Positions 10,212 to 20,595 of a DNA stretch of 64,000 nt are shown in pieces. Source of the stretch: Cyclaneusma minus (taxonomy: Eukaryota > Ascomycota > Leotiomycetes > Marthamycetales > Marthamycetaceae). Made by a program: the position numbers and the translations under genes. The DNA is taken from contig JAKZHN010000008.1 of assembly GCA_037179335.1 (NCBI GenBank), forward strand, positions 1,364,001-1,428,000. The letters run 5' to 3'. Each line of letters starts with the position of its first letter. Position 1 is the stretch's first letter. A model generated the notes under the pieces. That model saw only the letters and a list, made by a program, of their open reading frames with translations, was not told the origin of the DNA and ran no database searches.

Positions 10212-12818
10212 ATGTCGAACTCATCTGTATCTTTCGTCCAGAACCTGACTACTGGAATATCGCCTTTTGTGAATTTGCTGTCACAAAATCAGACAAACGG
10301 GTAAGTAATCTGATTCGTCGGCTCTTTGATGTCTATAATTCTAATACAGTACTTGTTTAGTGCATCATTATGGGGTACCCCAGAATTCCAAGGACTCCCC
10401 CTGTATCTTCCCCAGGTATGTCTCTTACCTCACCAGCTCAGAGGCGTGACTCTGATGCAATCGCAGCCTGGAACGTTTGAAACCGATTCGATAGACTCTA
10501 CTGCATTTCCTTGGGGTGCCAAAACTACCAACAACAGTTCTCCGTACAGCGGCGCACCCACAACCAACGTAACCACCAGGCATTATGACTTCGTTATTGA
10601 GCGTGGCTTGATAGCCCCGGATGGCTATGAGAAGAGTGTCATCCTCATTAATGGGCAGTTTCCCGGACCTCTGATCGAAGCCAATTGGGGAGACACTATC
10701 GAGGGTATGTTAATGAATCTATATCTATGGTCTAGCAATGCAGGCGCTGATGAAGTGTAGTCACTGTCACCAACAACATCGCCGGTCCCGAGGAGGGGAC
10801 AGCACTTCATTGGCATGGGCTTCCACAGAACACAACCCAGTGGGAAGATGGTGTGCCAGCGGTCCAGCAGTGTCCTATTCCACCCAATGCTACTTTCACG
10901 TGAGTTACTATTTTCTTTTCGCTCGTGGAAGTTCTCCATGGGGGAGGGAAATTCACGAAGCGATTATAATGGCGTCCTTTTATGATCTCGGAAAAGCTGA
11001 CCGGGGAATAGCTACTCGTTCCCGGCTGTTCCTTATGGGAGCACGTGGTATCACAGCCATTACTCTGCCCAGTATGCCGGAGGTCTGCTAGGTCCAATGG
11101 TGATCTACGGGCCCTACGAGTCGTCTTATGATGTCGATTTAGGGCCCATCCTAATCAGTGATTGTAAGATTACAGCAAAGGTCGCACACCAAAAAAGCTG
11201 AATGCTAACGTCTTCTAGACTACCACGATGAATACTTCGACATTTTGGAAAATGGTAGGTCGCGACTTTTTTTCCCTAATCATTGCTGAGTGGTCCCAGT
11301 CACTCTAAGTATCCCCAGTTATTTTGAGAATGTCTAATTGTTTTGGACATTCCTGATTACTCGAAATATTCCTAGATATTTTGAATATTCTTCTCACCTT
11401 TAACGGTATCTGACCCACTAACTAACAATGGTCATATCAGTTATGTCAAAGAATGCCAGCGTCGTTGTACCTACGTCTGGCAACAACCTCATCAATGGCA
11501 AAATGGATTACGACTGCTCGATTCTACCTAACAACACTAAATCTAATTGCACTCCGCATGCGGGCCTCTCGTCCTTCAATTTCACTTCCGGACTCACCCA
11601 CCGTCTTCGCCTAATCAACTCTGGCGCCGAAGCGCTGCAGTACTTCAGTATCGATAATCATACCATGACGGTCATCGCCAATGACTTTGTCCCGGTTCAG
11701 CCTTACAACACCACATTTGTAACCCTTGGTGTAAGTCTGATGCTATGTCGCGAATCAGATTTCCCGCTGTGAATACTAACAACGGACAGATCGGCCAGCG
11801 AACAGATGTTCTTGTCACGGGAACAGGCAATCCCGATGGCAAATACTGGATGCGTTCCAATATGTCCACCACCTTGGTTCCGAGCCAACATACAAATTGC
11901 AGTAGTACCAACCAGCCGTTCGCGTTGGCCGCTATTTTCTACGAGGAAGCAAACAGAACCCTTTCGCCTGATTCCATTGCCTGGGAAGACAATGGTGACA
12001 TAGCCGCAAATTGTTCCAATGTAAGAAGAAGTGGTATCCCGAACTTGGTATTGATGTACTGACCCTCTATATCAGCAACCTTTGGAGAAGACAGTTCCAT
12101 CTTACGAGATCCCAGCAAGTACAGACAATGTCACAACTCAAGTTATTCAGATTGATCTCCACAAGAATGACACCCTTAATACACTATGGTGGATGAACAA
12201 TGTCAGCTTTCGCGCTGACTATAATGCCCCTGTTCTTCTGGAAGCCTTCAAGGGCAACGACTCCTATCCTTTTGACCCAGAATGGAACGTCTACGATTTC
12301 GGCACCAACAAGTCTATTCGACTTATTGTCAACAACAACAGCCCAGTAGCTCATGTAAGTATTGACCATTCATCCTAAAAAAACAGAAATATTGAGTTAC
12401 TAACTTGTCTCACTCAGCCAATGCATCTCCACGGCCACAACTTCCTCGTTCTTGCTGAAGGCCCTGAATTCTACGGTCCAGACAACGTCACATTCACCAA
12501 CACGAGCAATCCACAGCGCCGAGATGTACAAATGCTCCAAGCCTGGGGCTTCACAGTATTTCAATTTGAGAACGACAACCCCGGTGTTTGGCCATTCCAC
12601 TGTCACATTGCTTGGTAAGTCGTGTCATTCCTCATCGACGGATGACTAAAGACTAACACTGGAATAGGCACGTGTCTGCTGGTCTCTACATTAATGTCAT
12701 GGAGCGAGCTCAAGAGATTCCGGATTTCCCAATCCCGGATAGCTTTCAGCAAAACTGTCAGGCGTGGAATACTTACACGAGCACGCACGTTGTTGATCAG
12801 ATAGACAGTGGCGAGTAG
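10212..12818 (+). CDS. Laccase-like multicopper oxidase
   Basis: It oxidises phenolic or similar substrates with reduction of oxygen to water. Eleven exons: 10212-10300, 10361-10415, 10467-10704, 10761-10899, 11012-11163, 11219-11254, 11441-11730, 11790-12020, 12076-12354, 12418-12614 and 12668-12818, all in phase, giving 618 residues. All four copper-ligand motifs are present: HWHG, WYHSHYSAQYAGG, HPMHLHGHNF (split by an intron) and HCHIAWHVSAG. The residue ten after the last copper Cys is Leu, which in known laccases goes with medium redox potential. Many N-x-S/T sites suggest passage through the secretory pathway, yet the first ATG gives no signal peptide. An upstream exon ending at 10047 could supply a hydrophobic start but has no suitable ATG. 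Intron 6 is long (186 bases) and contains tandem repeats. Confidence 0.9.
11297..11393 (+). repeat. 19-bp tandem repeat inside laccase intron 6
   Basis: Five consecutive units of 19 bases, such as ATTACTCGAAATATTCCTA, lie inside the sixth intron of the laccase gene. Their rotation and orientation match the arrays at 39.7, 45.9 and 47.8 kb. The array accounts for the unusual length of this intron. Confidence 0.7.
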
Positions 12819-13291
12819 ATCTTGGCATTAGTGCCGAATTCTCCTTTTTACATCCAGACAGCGGGCTGTGATTTTGCACTGCTTATTTTGGGCGTTTCCA
12901 GGAGAGCCATGGTGGTAGATTGTGTCGACTCAATTAAGGAATCTTTGGGAATTTTTGCTGTTTTCCTTTGACTTCCAATCTTTGCCCTCTCCTTGCGGTG
13001 GATTTTAGCATGCAGAATTGGGGTTTCGTGGCACAGGATGACCCGATGACCAAAATACACTATATCATTTGATCCGCTCTACCAATGACAAATAGATATC
13101 ATTGAAAACAACAGATCCTCAAGGTAGTGTGATCAATGATGTCTGACTAGAAAGCAAACGTCATGCGGTATAAGTAGCAGTAGAAGGAATCCATGCCGAA
13201 CACCGCACTGCCATTACCCATCTTACCCTCAGCACTTTACAGAACTTCAGCTGAATGCTATCATCCCGCATTCTCACAAAGCGCCAGGAAA
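12819..13291. other. Intergenic stretch and promoter of Met-Cys member B
   Basis: No gene is visible. A TATAAG box near 13169 sits about 120 bases before the ATG of the next gene and is consistent with its promoter. Confidence 0.4.
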
Positions 13292-13642
13292 ATGTGTTGC
13301 TTCAAGTACTTGTTCTGCAGTTCACCCACCCACCCCGGACCGAGAAAGTTGGACAGGATCTGCATAGTGAAATGCGGATCGTATGTCAAGGTCACACGAA
13401 AAAACTGTAACCAGGACTATTCTGACGATGCCCGGCGCGATATAGAAGGTCTGGGGTTGTGGGACTGCGATGCAGGACCTCCACAGTATATCGGACCGCC
13501 CAAACATAGTAAGGTCCAAGGTCTATCAAACTTGTGTTGGAACAACGCTTCTTTGGGCAGGGAAGACTTCTTGATAATGTGTCACGGGCAATTCAAGTAT
13601 GAAGCACTGGGTATCGCATGGGTTGTTTCTAGGCCGGGCTAG
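13292..13642 (+). CDS. Met-Cys family protein, member B (unknown function)
   Basis: A 116-residue single-exon protein starting MCCFKYLFC. An in-frame ATG at 13193 would add 33 residues, but the internal start is preferred because it gives the family N-terminus and a TATAAG box lies at a reasonable distance. Cysteines are at 2, 3, 9, 24, 28, 39, 59 and 82, with His at 14. The block QYIGPP followed by LC near 65-82 aligns with KYVGPP...LC in member C. It lacks the long disordered tail of A, C and D. No signal peptide is seen. Function is unknown and a zinc-binding fold is an inference. Confidence 0.55.
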   Translation: MCCFKYLFCSSPTHPGPRKLDRICIVKCGSYVKVTRKNCNQDYSDDARRDIEGLGLWDCDAGPPQYIGPPKHSKVQGLSNLCWNNASLGREDFLIMCHGQFKYEALGIAWVVSRPG

Positions 13643-14237
13643 AAGTCGACGGAGGACTACAAGGGGAGGCAATAGTCTTTCTGTAACGAACAGAGCTGGG
13701 AGGAAATCGGACTCCATTCCCGTTTATCACTTTCTTGAAACGAAGTGCCTCTCCCTGGGTCCGCAGCGTACAAAAAAACTTCACGCTTGGGAAGTATGTC
13801 TGAACGACGGTGTTTGATCAAAAGCATGCGAAAATAGCTAGGTTGCTGCATGCCCTTTGAGGACTAGGCTCCTTTGTGAACCTGGTCCTTTGTAGCTAGA
13901 GCTAAAAGGAAGTGCTCTCTGCCCATGAGAGAACCTTCCCCTGTTCCCATTATTCACATCAAGAAAGCGTTTGAGCTTGCTGCTTAAGTTAGTAAATGTC
14001 TGTCGAAGTTCTCCTGGATAATATGTAAAAGGAAAAAGGATTGAATAGGTCGGCAACCTAACCGAGAGTAGTAAGGTAATGAGGCTCGGCACTAAAATAC
14101 ACCGGATTGGGTATGGTGCCTGTAGCTTGCTCGCTTGCGAGCAATATAAAACCTTATTTTGCTGACACCCAGAGTTAGTGCTGCCTTCGTACCTTTGCGC
14201 ATACCAACCCCAGCTCGACAACAACTGCAGCATCAAC
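13643..14237. other. Intergenic stretch with a TATA box
   Basis: No gene is visible. TATAAA at 14145-14150 lies 88 bases before the next ATG and probably serves that gene. Confidence 0.4.
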
Positions 14238-15120
14238 ATGCATTCGAAAGGCAAGCAGAAAAGAAAATCAAGAAGGTCCTGGAAGCATTCTGAGGAGGAG
14301 CGCATTGTCAGTTGGTTCGATTTTCAGGATGGCGACCACAAATTCGCAAACTGGATCCGCTACGACAATGGCCCTACGAGAGCGGTGCTCAAATTCATGA
14401 AGGCCAATCCAGACTTGCGCGCCTCATTGGACCTGACCAGAGCCAAATTCAAGCGTATGTACATAAAGTACATGCAAACAAGAGATTGGAGACTGTCCCT
14501 CGGTGAGGATGTTGAGGATGATGATCAATACCGCGGTGCCGGCGGTCAAGAGATTACTGTCAAGCGTAAGTGTGATTCTCGGCTTATCTAGACTAATCGG
14601 CACTAACGATCTTACTATAGAAGAGACAAAGAGACGATGCTGGTGGTACTACCGCTTTGAGATCAGTCGTGAAAGCAGTCGTGGAAGCAACGACGCTGAA
14701 CATGAAATGAACGACGAATCCACAGACGAAGAATCCACAGACCGAGCATCCGAAGAAGACTCCGCAGATGAAGAATCGGAAGACCCTCCCCTTGATGTTG
14801 CCAGCGCCATTATCTTCGCAGAGAAACTGAGATCAAGCCAAGCCCACGAGGAGCTTCGGGCAAAGAAGAGGGAATGGGACGAGGCCCGACAAGAGCGACA
14901 GAGGGAATGGGACAAAGCTCGGCAAGATCAGCAGAGGGAATGGGACAGAGCCAGACAGGACCAGCTGAGAGAATGGGCCGAGGCTCGTCGGGAGCGGGAG
15001 GCACAGCGAAGAGCTGAAGCCGAAGCTCGAAGACTTCAGCACGAAGAGATTATGATGGTCTTGCACCATCAGCATGCACCCACCCAGGTCAGAAACCCGA
15101 ACGACATCTTGTATCAGTAA
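14238..15120 (+). CDS. Unknown protein with an 11-residue coiled-coil repeat
   Basis: A 275-residue protein from exons 14238-14565 and 14621-15120, joined across a 55-base GTAAGT...TAG intron with a CTAAC branch site; the join reads ITVK-QETKRRCWW. The N-terminus is strongly basic (KGKQKRKSRRSWKHS). Residues about 15-80 form a compact Trp/Phe-rich region that could be a Myb/SANT-like DNA-binding domain, though I cannot confirm that. An acidic Ser/Glu/Asp linker follows. Then come four near-perfect copies of REWDxARQxxx at exact 11-residue spacing (about 215-258), the periodicity of a hendecad coiled coil. Basic head plus coiled coil suggests a nuclear, self-associating protein; the function is not recognised. 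Confidence 0.75.
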
Positions 15121-15895
15121 CTTTCGGATCTCGAAGCTCAACAAAGAGGCAATCCCGAGATTTGAGGTACACTGAAAGGGGTCATGAAGGGCTTATGTGT
15201 GCAGTCTTCCTGAACTGAGAACAAGGACAGATAGAGAGTCCATTGCGTCTTTCCAATGTAAAAGTCCGGTTTTACAACAATGAAGATGCGATCAGATGAC
15301 TTGGGACAACGATGAGCTTGATTCCTGTGCAGTGTCTCACAGAGTGAAGACTCTGGTGCAATATAAAAAGTTTGACGATAGATTCCCATCAAGTTACACC
15401 AAGTGACAACAATCACGGAACACTTCATTGCCAAGTACCAAACATTCCTTATTTCCCTACGATTCCGCGAAACTGACCACTTTCCTGTAAAGGCTTCAAA
15501 AGTTGAAACGAGGAAGTGTTCTTGAGACGCAAAGGCCAAATACCACAGATAATCAGATACAGACCCTATCATGTTTGGCAACGGAATGCTTAAGCAGTGA
15601 GTGGCGAGTGTATTCTTCTTGTCTCAGTGCTGACTAGCGTGAAGGTCGCTTCCAGTCGAGGGCCGGCAAACTCATAGAATGATTCAAAGTGAGCAACCTA
15701 AATACCCAGCACACGAAACGTCGATCGCTGACACAAATACAAAGAATAACTGAGTCACTTCCACGATACCTGCTTGCTCCAATCCTCCCGCAAAACCCCC
15801 TAAACTTACACCCAGCACTCCCCACAGTACCTCGCTCAGCGCAGTCCCAGGTTCCCAGATTCCCCAATTCCTCTAACTCAACTCAACCTACAAAA
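15121..15895. other. Intergenic stretch
   Basis: An open frame on minus (15138-15581) has no recognisable motif and is not supported. The plus-strand leader of member C is C/A-rich just before its ATG, as is common in fungal 5' leaders. Confidence 0.4.
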
Positions 15896-16477
15896 ATGTG
15901 TCTCTACGTCAACCGCCTCTGTCCCAACAACCTGCACAAAGCCAGTAAACACTACGTCTCCTACTGCAGCCCCACCCGCGCCTCCACCTACCCGATGCGC
16001 GTCTACCAAAACGGCACCGGCGACCAACTCCTCTACACTACCGGTCCCGAAACCTACAAGTACAAATACTGTCCATTCAACGATGAAAAATACGTAGGCC
16101 CGCCTGATGTGGTCCAAACATTTTTGTGTCCAGCTTGCAGGGAAGGAGCTGCACGGGTGCCGATGCTGTTACAAGATGCGGAGCAGCGAGTGGTGGGATC
16201 GAGAAATACTCAGAATACGAGGGGGCCGGTAAAGGTGGTCAGGGAGATTGATGGTGAAGGGGCGGAGACGCCGGAGAGAGAAAGCGATAGGGATGTGATT
16301 TCTAGATTGGTGGATGAGTCGGAGGAAACGAGGGGGGCGAATGTGGGGTGCTCGAGGAGCGATCCGGGGGTGGAGAGGTGGGTTGAGTATGACGATGATC
16401 GGTACAGGACGCTGCTTGAAGAAGATGGGGCGGCGGATGAGCATCTTGACCGTTTCTTGCGACGTGCAAATGTGTAA
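15896..16477 (+). CDS. Met-Cys family protein, member C (unknown function)
   Basis: A 193-residue single-exon protein starting MCLYVNRLCPNNLHK. The upstream in-frame ATG at 15689 is rejected because the extension is low-complexity leader sequence and the family start lies at 15896, preceded by the favourable context CAAAA. Cysteines lie at 2, 9, 24, 59, 78 and 81, with His at 14, ending in a clear Cys-x2-Cys (CPAC). Before it stands KYVGPPDVVQTFLC, which matches KFIPPDKVEQGLVC in member D. Residues beyond about 90 form an acidic, Arg/Glu/Asp-rich, probably disordered tail. No signal peptide or membrane segment is seen. Confidence 0.7.
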   Translation: MCLYVNRLCPNNLHKASKHYVSYCSPTRASTYPMRVYQNGTGDQLLYTTGPETYKYKYCPFNDEKYVGPPDVVQTFLCPACREGAARVPMLLQDAEQRVVGSRNTQNTRGPVKVVREIDGEGAETPERESDRDVISRLVDESEETRGANVGCSRSDPGVERWVEYDDDRYRTLLEEDGAADEHLDRFLRRANV

Positions 16478-16939
16478 TCTAGTAATCTAGTGCGTTAACT
16501 CTCAAGAAAGATGGTTTTTCGATAGAAGAATTGTCAATTGAAAATAGTTTGAAATTGAAGAAAGACAATCGGTCGTAATTTTCAAACCACGAACTCGTAC
16601 TCGATATGATATTGACGATGTAGTCTTTAACGGCAAAACAATAAATATTTACCCCAGACTAAGGCAGACTGAGCCTCCCCATATTTTGGGTACTAAGGAT
16701 CCCCATTAGGGTTAGGTTTACAGTTTTTGAAAGCGTGACAACTTGACAACTCAAAGTGAGTTGCCGTGTAAGTGTAACACATGAAAACACCAACTGACAA
16801 CTGATTCATAGTAGTGATCAGCTGCCAGCACCTGTACTGTACCTTCGTATATATAGTCTCACAAATACGCCTTTCTCCACACCCTTGGAATTAAGCACAG
16901 AAGTTTTAGCTTCCTAAAACTCCCAATTTCAACGCCGTC
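16478..16939. promoter_or_regulatory. Intergenic stretch with TATA box for member D
   Basis: TATATATA at about 16849-16856 lies roughly 85 bases before the ATG at 16940, with a CA-rich leader between them. The rest is AT-rich and unremarkable. A short TTAGGGTTAGG at about 16706 is not a telomere tract. Confidence 0.5.
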
Positions 16940-17407
16940 ATGTGCTATTGGACATACTACCGCTGCCCCACAGGACTCCACAAAAAGCCTTACCGTATCT
17001 CACCCTGCAATACAACAGCCTGCGACAGTAGTATCCGGCACCCAGATAAATGCCCTGATCAGAAATTCATACCACCAGATAAGGTAGAGCAAGGCTTGGT
17101 GTGTCGGTCCTGGAAAGCTGACAGAAAGTATTTACTGGGAGCTACCTCTAAAAAACGTCCGTTAGAGACGATTAGAGGAGATGGAGGTAAAGGTGAGCTA
17201 TCGGGGACTGGTGGGAATGCAGGGGATGTTGAAGGCACCGATAATGCTGGAAATACTAAGGAGGAAGACAAGAGAAACGGTGCGAGTGGTAGTAGTGGAC
17301 TCAATCGTCTAGTTCAGCTAGAGAAAGGGGCAGGAAACGGGGAGAAGGGACACGAAAGTATTGAGTATGGCTGCCAGGATCTCTTCCGTTCTGCGCCCAA
17401 GGAATGA
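16940..17407 (+). CDS. Met-Cys family protein, member D (unknown function)
   Basis: A 155-residue single-exon protein starting MCYWTYYRCPTGLHK. The N-terminal ten residues and the LHK at 13-15 match member C almost position for position. Cysteines are at 2, 9, 23, 28, 38 and 55. The final Cys-x2-Cys seen in A, C and E is CRSW here, so one putative metal ligand is missing. After residue 60 the chain is Gly/Asp/Asn/Lys-rich and disordered. It lies 462 bases downstream of member C on the same strand, consistent with tandem duplication followed by strong divergence. Confidence 0.65.
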   Translation: MCYWTYYRCPTGLHKKPYRISPCNTTACDSSIRHPDKCPDQKFIPPDKVEQGLVCRSWKADRKYLLGATSKKRPLETIRGDGGKGELSGTGGNAGDVEGTDNAGNTKEEDKRNGASGSSGLNRLVQLEKGAGNGEKGHESIEYGCQDLFRSAPKE

Positions 17408-17795
17408 CGAATTGGAAAGCTCTGGAGGGATCGTCTCGTCTCGAGAAAGGGGTATTGGGAAGAGATTTGGGAGCAAACAATGAATGCATAATCGCTTGAT
17501 AAGGGAGACGATAGTCAATGAATGGAAGTGATCTTGAACAACGGGGTTTGTGGAGATATGAGTGTGCAAGAACAGCGGATAAGAACAGCAGACAACGACA
17601 GAGAAAGCAGACAAACCCAAGGCCTTCCAGCTTTATCGAAGCAACGAGGTCTTCCCAACCCAGGAGCCTCAAACCCAATGATAGAGAAGAAGTCTCCCAC
17701 AGTCCGCTCCCTTTTCATCCACTTCATCAATCCTCACGTCCCTCACAACCCACCAACACACGTCCGCGTCCACGTCCACGTCCACCATCGACAGA
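17408..17795. other. Intergenic stretch with hexamer repeat
   Basis: From 17761 to 17785 there is a short CGTCCA/CGTCCG hexamer repeat immediately before the ATG of member E, so it lies in that gene's 5' leader. Nothing else is visible. Confidence 0.45.
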
Positions 17796-18113
17796 ATGTG
17801 TGTCTTCAACCAAAACTACTGCCCCGGTGGCCACCCCGCAGGCTACTTTCTTGTCGAGCCATGCCCATATTACAACGAGAGGTTCCAGTCCACCCACAGG
17901 TACCTTGGCAACGGTCAGTACTACCAATACGTCCCTTGCTGCCTGGGCGCCTCGCAAGTGCTGCCTTATTCAGAATGGAGGGTTTGGAGGAGGTACTGCA
18001 GGATCTGTGATGGGACGTGGAGCTATTGGGATATGTGCCAGATGCCGTGGTGGGTGCTGGAGGCGGAGGGGTGGCAGGTTCCTATGGTGAAGCCGTGGTG
18101 GGGGAGGTATTGA
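17796..18113 (+). CDS. Met-Cys family protein, member E (unknown function)
   Basis: A 105-residue single-exon protein starting MCVFNQNYCPGGH. Cysteines at 2, 9 and 23 and His at 13 fit the family pattern. They are followed by a Cys-Cys pair and a Cys-x2-Cys (CRIC) inside a strikingly Trp/Tyr-rich C-terminal half (WRVWRRYCRICDGTWSYWD). It has no disordered tail, so it may show the minimal folded unit of the family. No signal peptide is seen. It is the last of four same-strand members within 5 kb. Confidence 0.6.
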   Translation: MCVFNQNYCPGGHPAGYFLVEPCPYYNERFQSTHRYLGNGQYYQYVPCCLGASQVLPYSEWRVWRRYCRICDGTWSYWDMCQMPWWVLEAEGWQVPMVKPWWGRY

Positions 18114-18758
18114 AAAAGGGGTCCAGGGGAACCAATCTGTCTTGGTGGTGGTGATGGAGAGAATTTGCTGTCTATCTTTTGGGAGCCAAGGGGGGCCTTT
18201 GTCTGCGATATTGGACCTGTTCAGAGGGGAGAAGGCACACTCGAGACGGGAAAGCCCGTGACTAGAATCGAGAGGCATCAATCACAACCCACAACCCGGA
18301 ACCCCAAAACATGAGAAGAGACCACTAGGGATTGATAGAATGAGGCCGCTTGAACGGTTGCGCTGCACCTGGTAACAACAGTGGTGTCGCACAAGTAGAA
18401 GGTCCAGGAAACTGGAGATAGAGAGGACTGAGGAGAAAAGAGCTGAAGGAGCCCTCTCTCGTCCTTATATAAAGACCTCTAGCTGACTAATAGAGCTGCC
18501 AAGGCGCTATCCTGCAACAAGTGGTCATCGAGTTAGTGGAGCCAGGGGGGATGATATACGTGCCTCTGGGCTGGTGAAGAGATGCTGCATTTCATTTGGT
18601 ATCTATCTCCCATCAAAACCTCCCAATACTGACCCGCTTAACGCCATCCCAGGTTGTACCCATAATCAAGGAATAAGTCTTCGCTCCAAGGCAGCCCTGG
18701 CATCCTGCTATTCCGTCCCTGACTCCCATCAACTCAAAGGTATCTCGTTTGACCCTTA
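18114..18758. other. Intergenic stretch between convergent genes
   Basis: No gene is visible. This stretch holds the 3' ends of member E (plus) and of the J-protein gene (minus). Confidence 0.4.
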
Positions 18759-19661
18759 CTAGCCGAGTGCCTGCGAAAAGACCTTCGCAGCCAACTGACT
18801 CAATAATCTCGCTTTGTCTCCCTGTGGCAGCTCCTATTTCCAAAAGTTAACGACAGACTCCCCCTCACCTTTTCAATCAAAGCGTTACCGCAAATCTAGC
18901 CAACATTGGAGATCAAACGTACCTGAAAAACCGCATAAACACTCTTCCCCTTCGCATCCCTCACACCCCCCAACTGACTCCCCGCCACCGCACCCGCCAC
19001 CATCCCCGTAAAATTAGCGACAATGAACCCCATAGCACCCCCACTCAATCCCCCAACCATACTCCAAAACTTCCCCGTCGGCTTCCCCCCATTTTCCGCC
19101 ATGCCCTGCTCTCTCAGCATCTCTTCAAACACATCTCCAAACTGCTCGTTTTCAAATTTCGTCTTTTCGGCCTCGGGCTTGCTGCCGAAACCAAAACTGG
19201 ACCAGGGGAATTTGAAACCTCCGCCGGAAGCGCCTGGTTCGGGGATTTCTTCGTCGGGGTCGAAGTCCATGGGGGTGGAGGCGCCGCTGCCGAAACCGTG
19301 GTAGGTGCGGGCGGCGTCGTATTCGCGGCGGCGCTTGGGGTCGGAGAGGGTGTAGTAGGCATCGTTTATCTTTTGGAATTTGCGGGTGCGTTCAGCGCGT
19401 TCAGGGTGATCAGCGGGAACACGATCGGGGTGGGTTTTGAGGGCGGCGCTGGGAAGAGTGTTAATATGGGTGATAGGTGTTGGTGGTGTACAGCAAGTGA
19501 CGTGGCTTTGGAGGGACTTCTACCGTTTGTAGGCATCGCGAATTTGTTGCTGGGTCGAGGAAGAGGAGACTTCCAGGACGGCATCTGCGAGAGGGTTAAT
19601 AGTCGGCCGAGGACAGGGATGGGGTAGGAAACTTGCAGTAGTCGACGGGACGGCCGCTCAT
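18759..19661 (-). CDS. J-domain (DnaJ/Hsp40) co-chaperone with a glycine-rich membrane segment
   Basis: A co-chaperone that stimulates an Hsp70. Four exons: 19661-19637, 19584-19524, 19448-18923 and 18833-18759, giving 228 residues. The J domain starts at residue 7 (DYYAVLEV), contains the essential HPD (KTHPDR) and ends near DPKRRREYD. A Phe/Gly/Pro linker follows, then a small-residue-rich hydrophobic stretch (about 160-195) resembling a glycine-zipper membrane segment, then a short helical tail. The first intron uses GCAAGT as donor: only this GC-AG splice restores the DYYAVLEV start of the J domain. Membrane attachment to mitochondria or ER is inferred. Confidence 0.88.
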
Positions 19662-20595
19662 GTTTGCGGTAGGATTCTACTTGAAGCTTACGCGAAGTGA
19701 GAGTGAACTTGCATGAGTCGATAGTGGAAGGAGACTTCTAGGAATAAGGTGTAGACCGTAGGTATGAAAAAGTTGAGGTGAGTCCTATGAAACTTGATGT
19801 ATCTTGTTCGAAGAGACATGGAGGGAGCTTCACCGTCCTGCGTCATCGAGCTTACGCCACCGTGGCTTCTTCCATTCAAGCCACACCGCGGGCCTTCGTT
19901 TGTCCGTCAAGAACGGACATAGTCTGTACTTTGACTTCATTGAATGTCAAACTTGAAAGTTGGACCCAAGTCTTATCTTTCAAGATAACTGAGAACAGAA
20001 TTAGCCAATATACCAGCAAATTCTTCATCTAATCTAGCAAAGTCGCATCATACATACATACATGTAAAGAAGTCCATAAAAACTCCACCTTTAAAAGTCT
20101 AGATCTCATCCTTCAAGTTGACTTCACTGCCAAGGCCCATCCCGCACTTAGCGCTCTCCACCCCACGCCCAACCCCCCAATTAAGATCCTCGGATCTTGG
20201 ACCTCAAACTTTCGGTGAAAGCCGCCTTCACTGTCGGCGCTATTTCCAGACTTCAACTCCACCTCACTTCTCGCCATTTGCCCAACATCACCTGCATTTA
20301 TTCACTTCTTGCATCGTGGTGTGCTGCACGGCAAGTCTGCCCATTTGCTCCAGCCCAAGAGTCACAGCTCCACCACACTCGATTGATCTGCCGGCATTGG
20401 CAAGCAAATCAATCTTCAACCACAGGGGTGTTTGCTAGTTTCTGATCGACCTGGTGGACCCTTGAATACCCACACCTCTTAGGGCTCGAACTCTACTTAA
20501 TCGAGCGGCACACGACCTGTGTATTACACAGCACGAAATCTTCATATATTAGTTTGACGAGGTATAACGGCAACGCGATATAACGGCAGAATACA
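19662..20595. other. Intergenic stretch between divergent genes
   Basis: This stretch of about 930 bases separates the starts of the J-protein gene and the next plus-strand gene. I see no coding region; the short frames have no motif. Confidence 0.45.

Noticed and set aside
13193..13291. Upstream in-frame ATG for Met-Cys member B.
   Set aside because: It sits only about 25 bases after a TATAAG box, and the internal ATG gives the conserved family start.
16706..16716. TTAGGGTTAGG as an interstitial telomere tract.
   Set aside because: Less than two units; expected by chance in AT-rich DNA.
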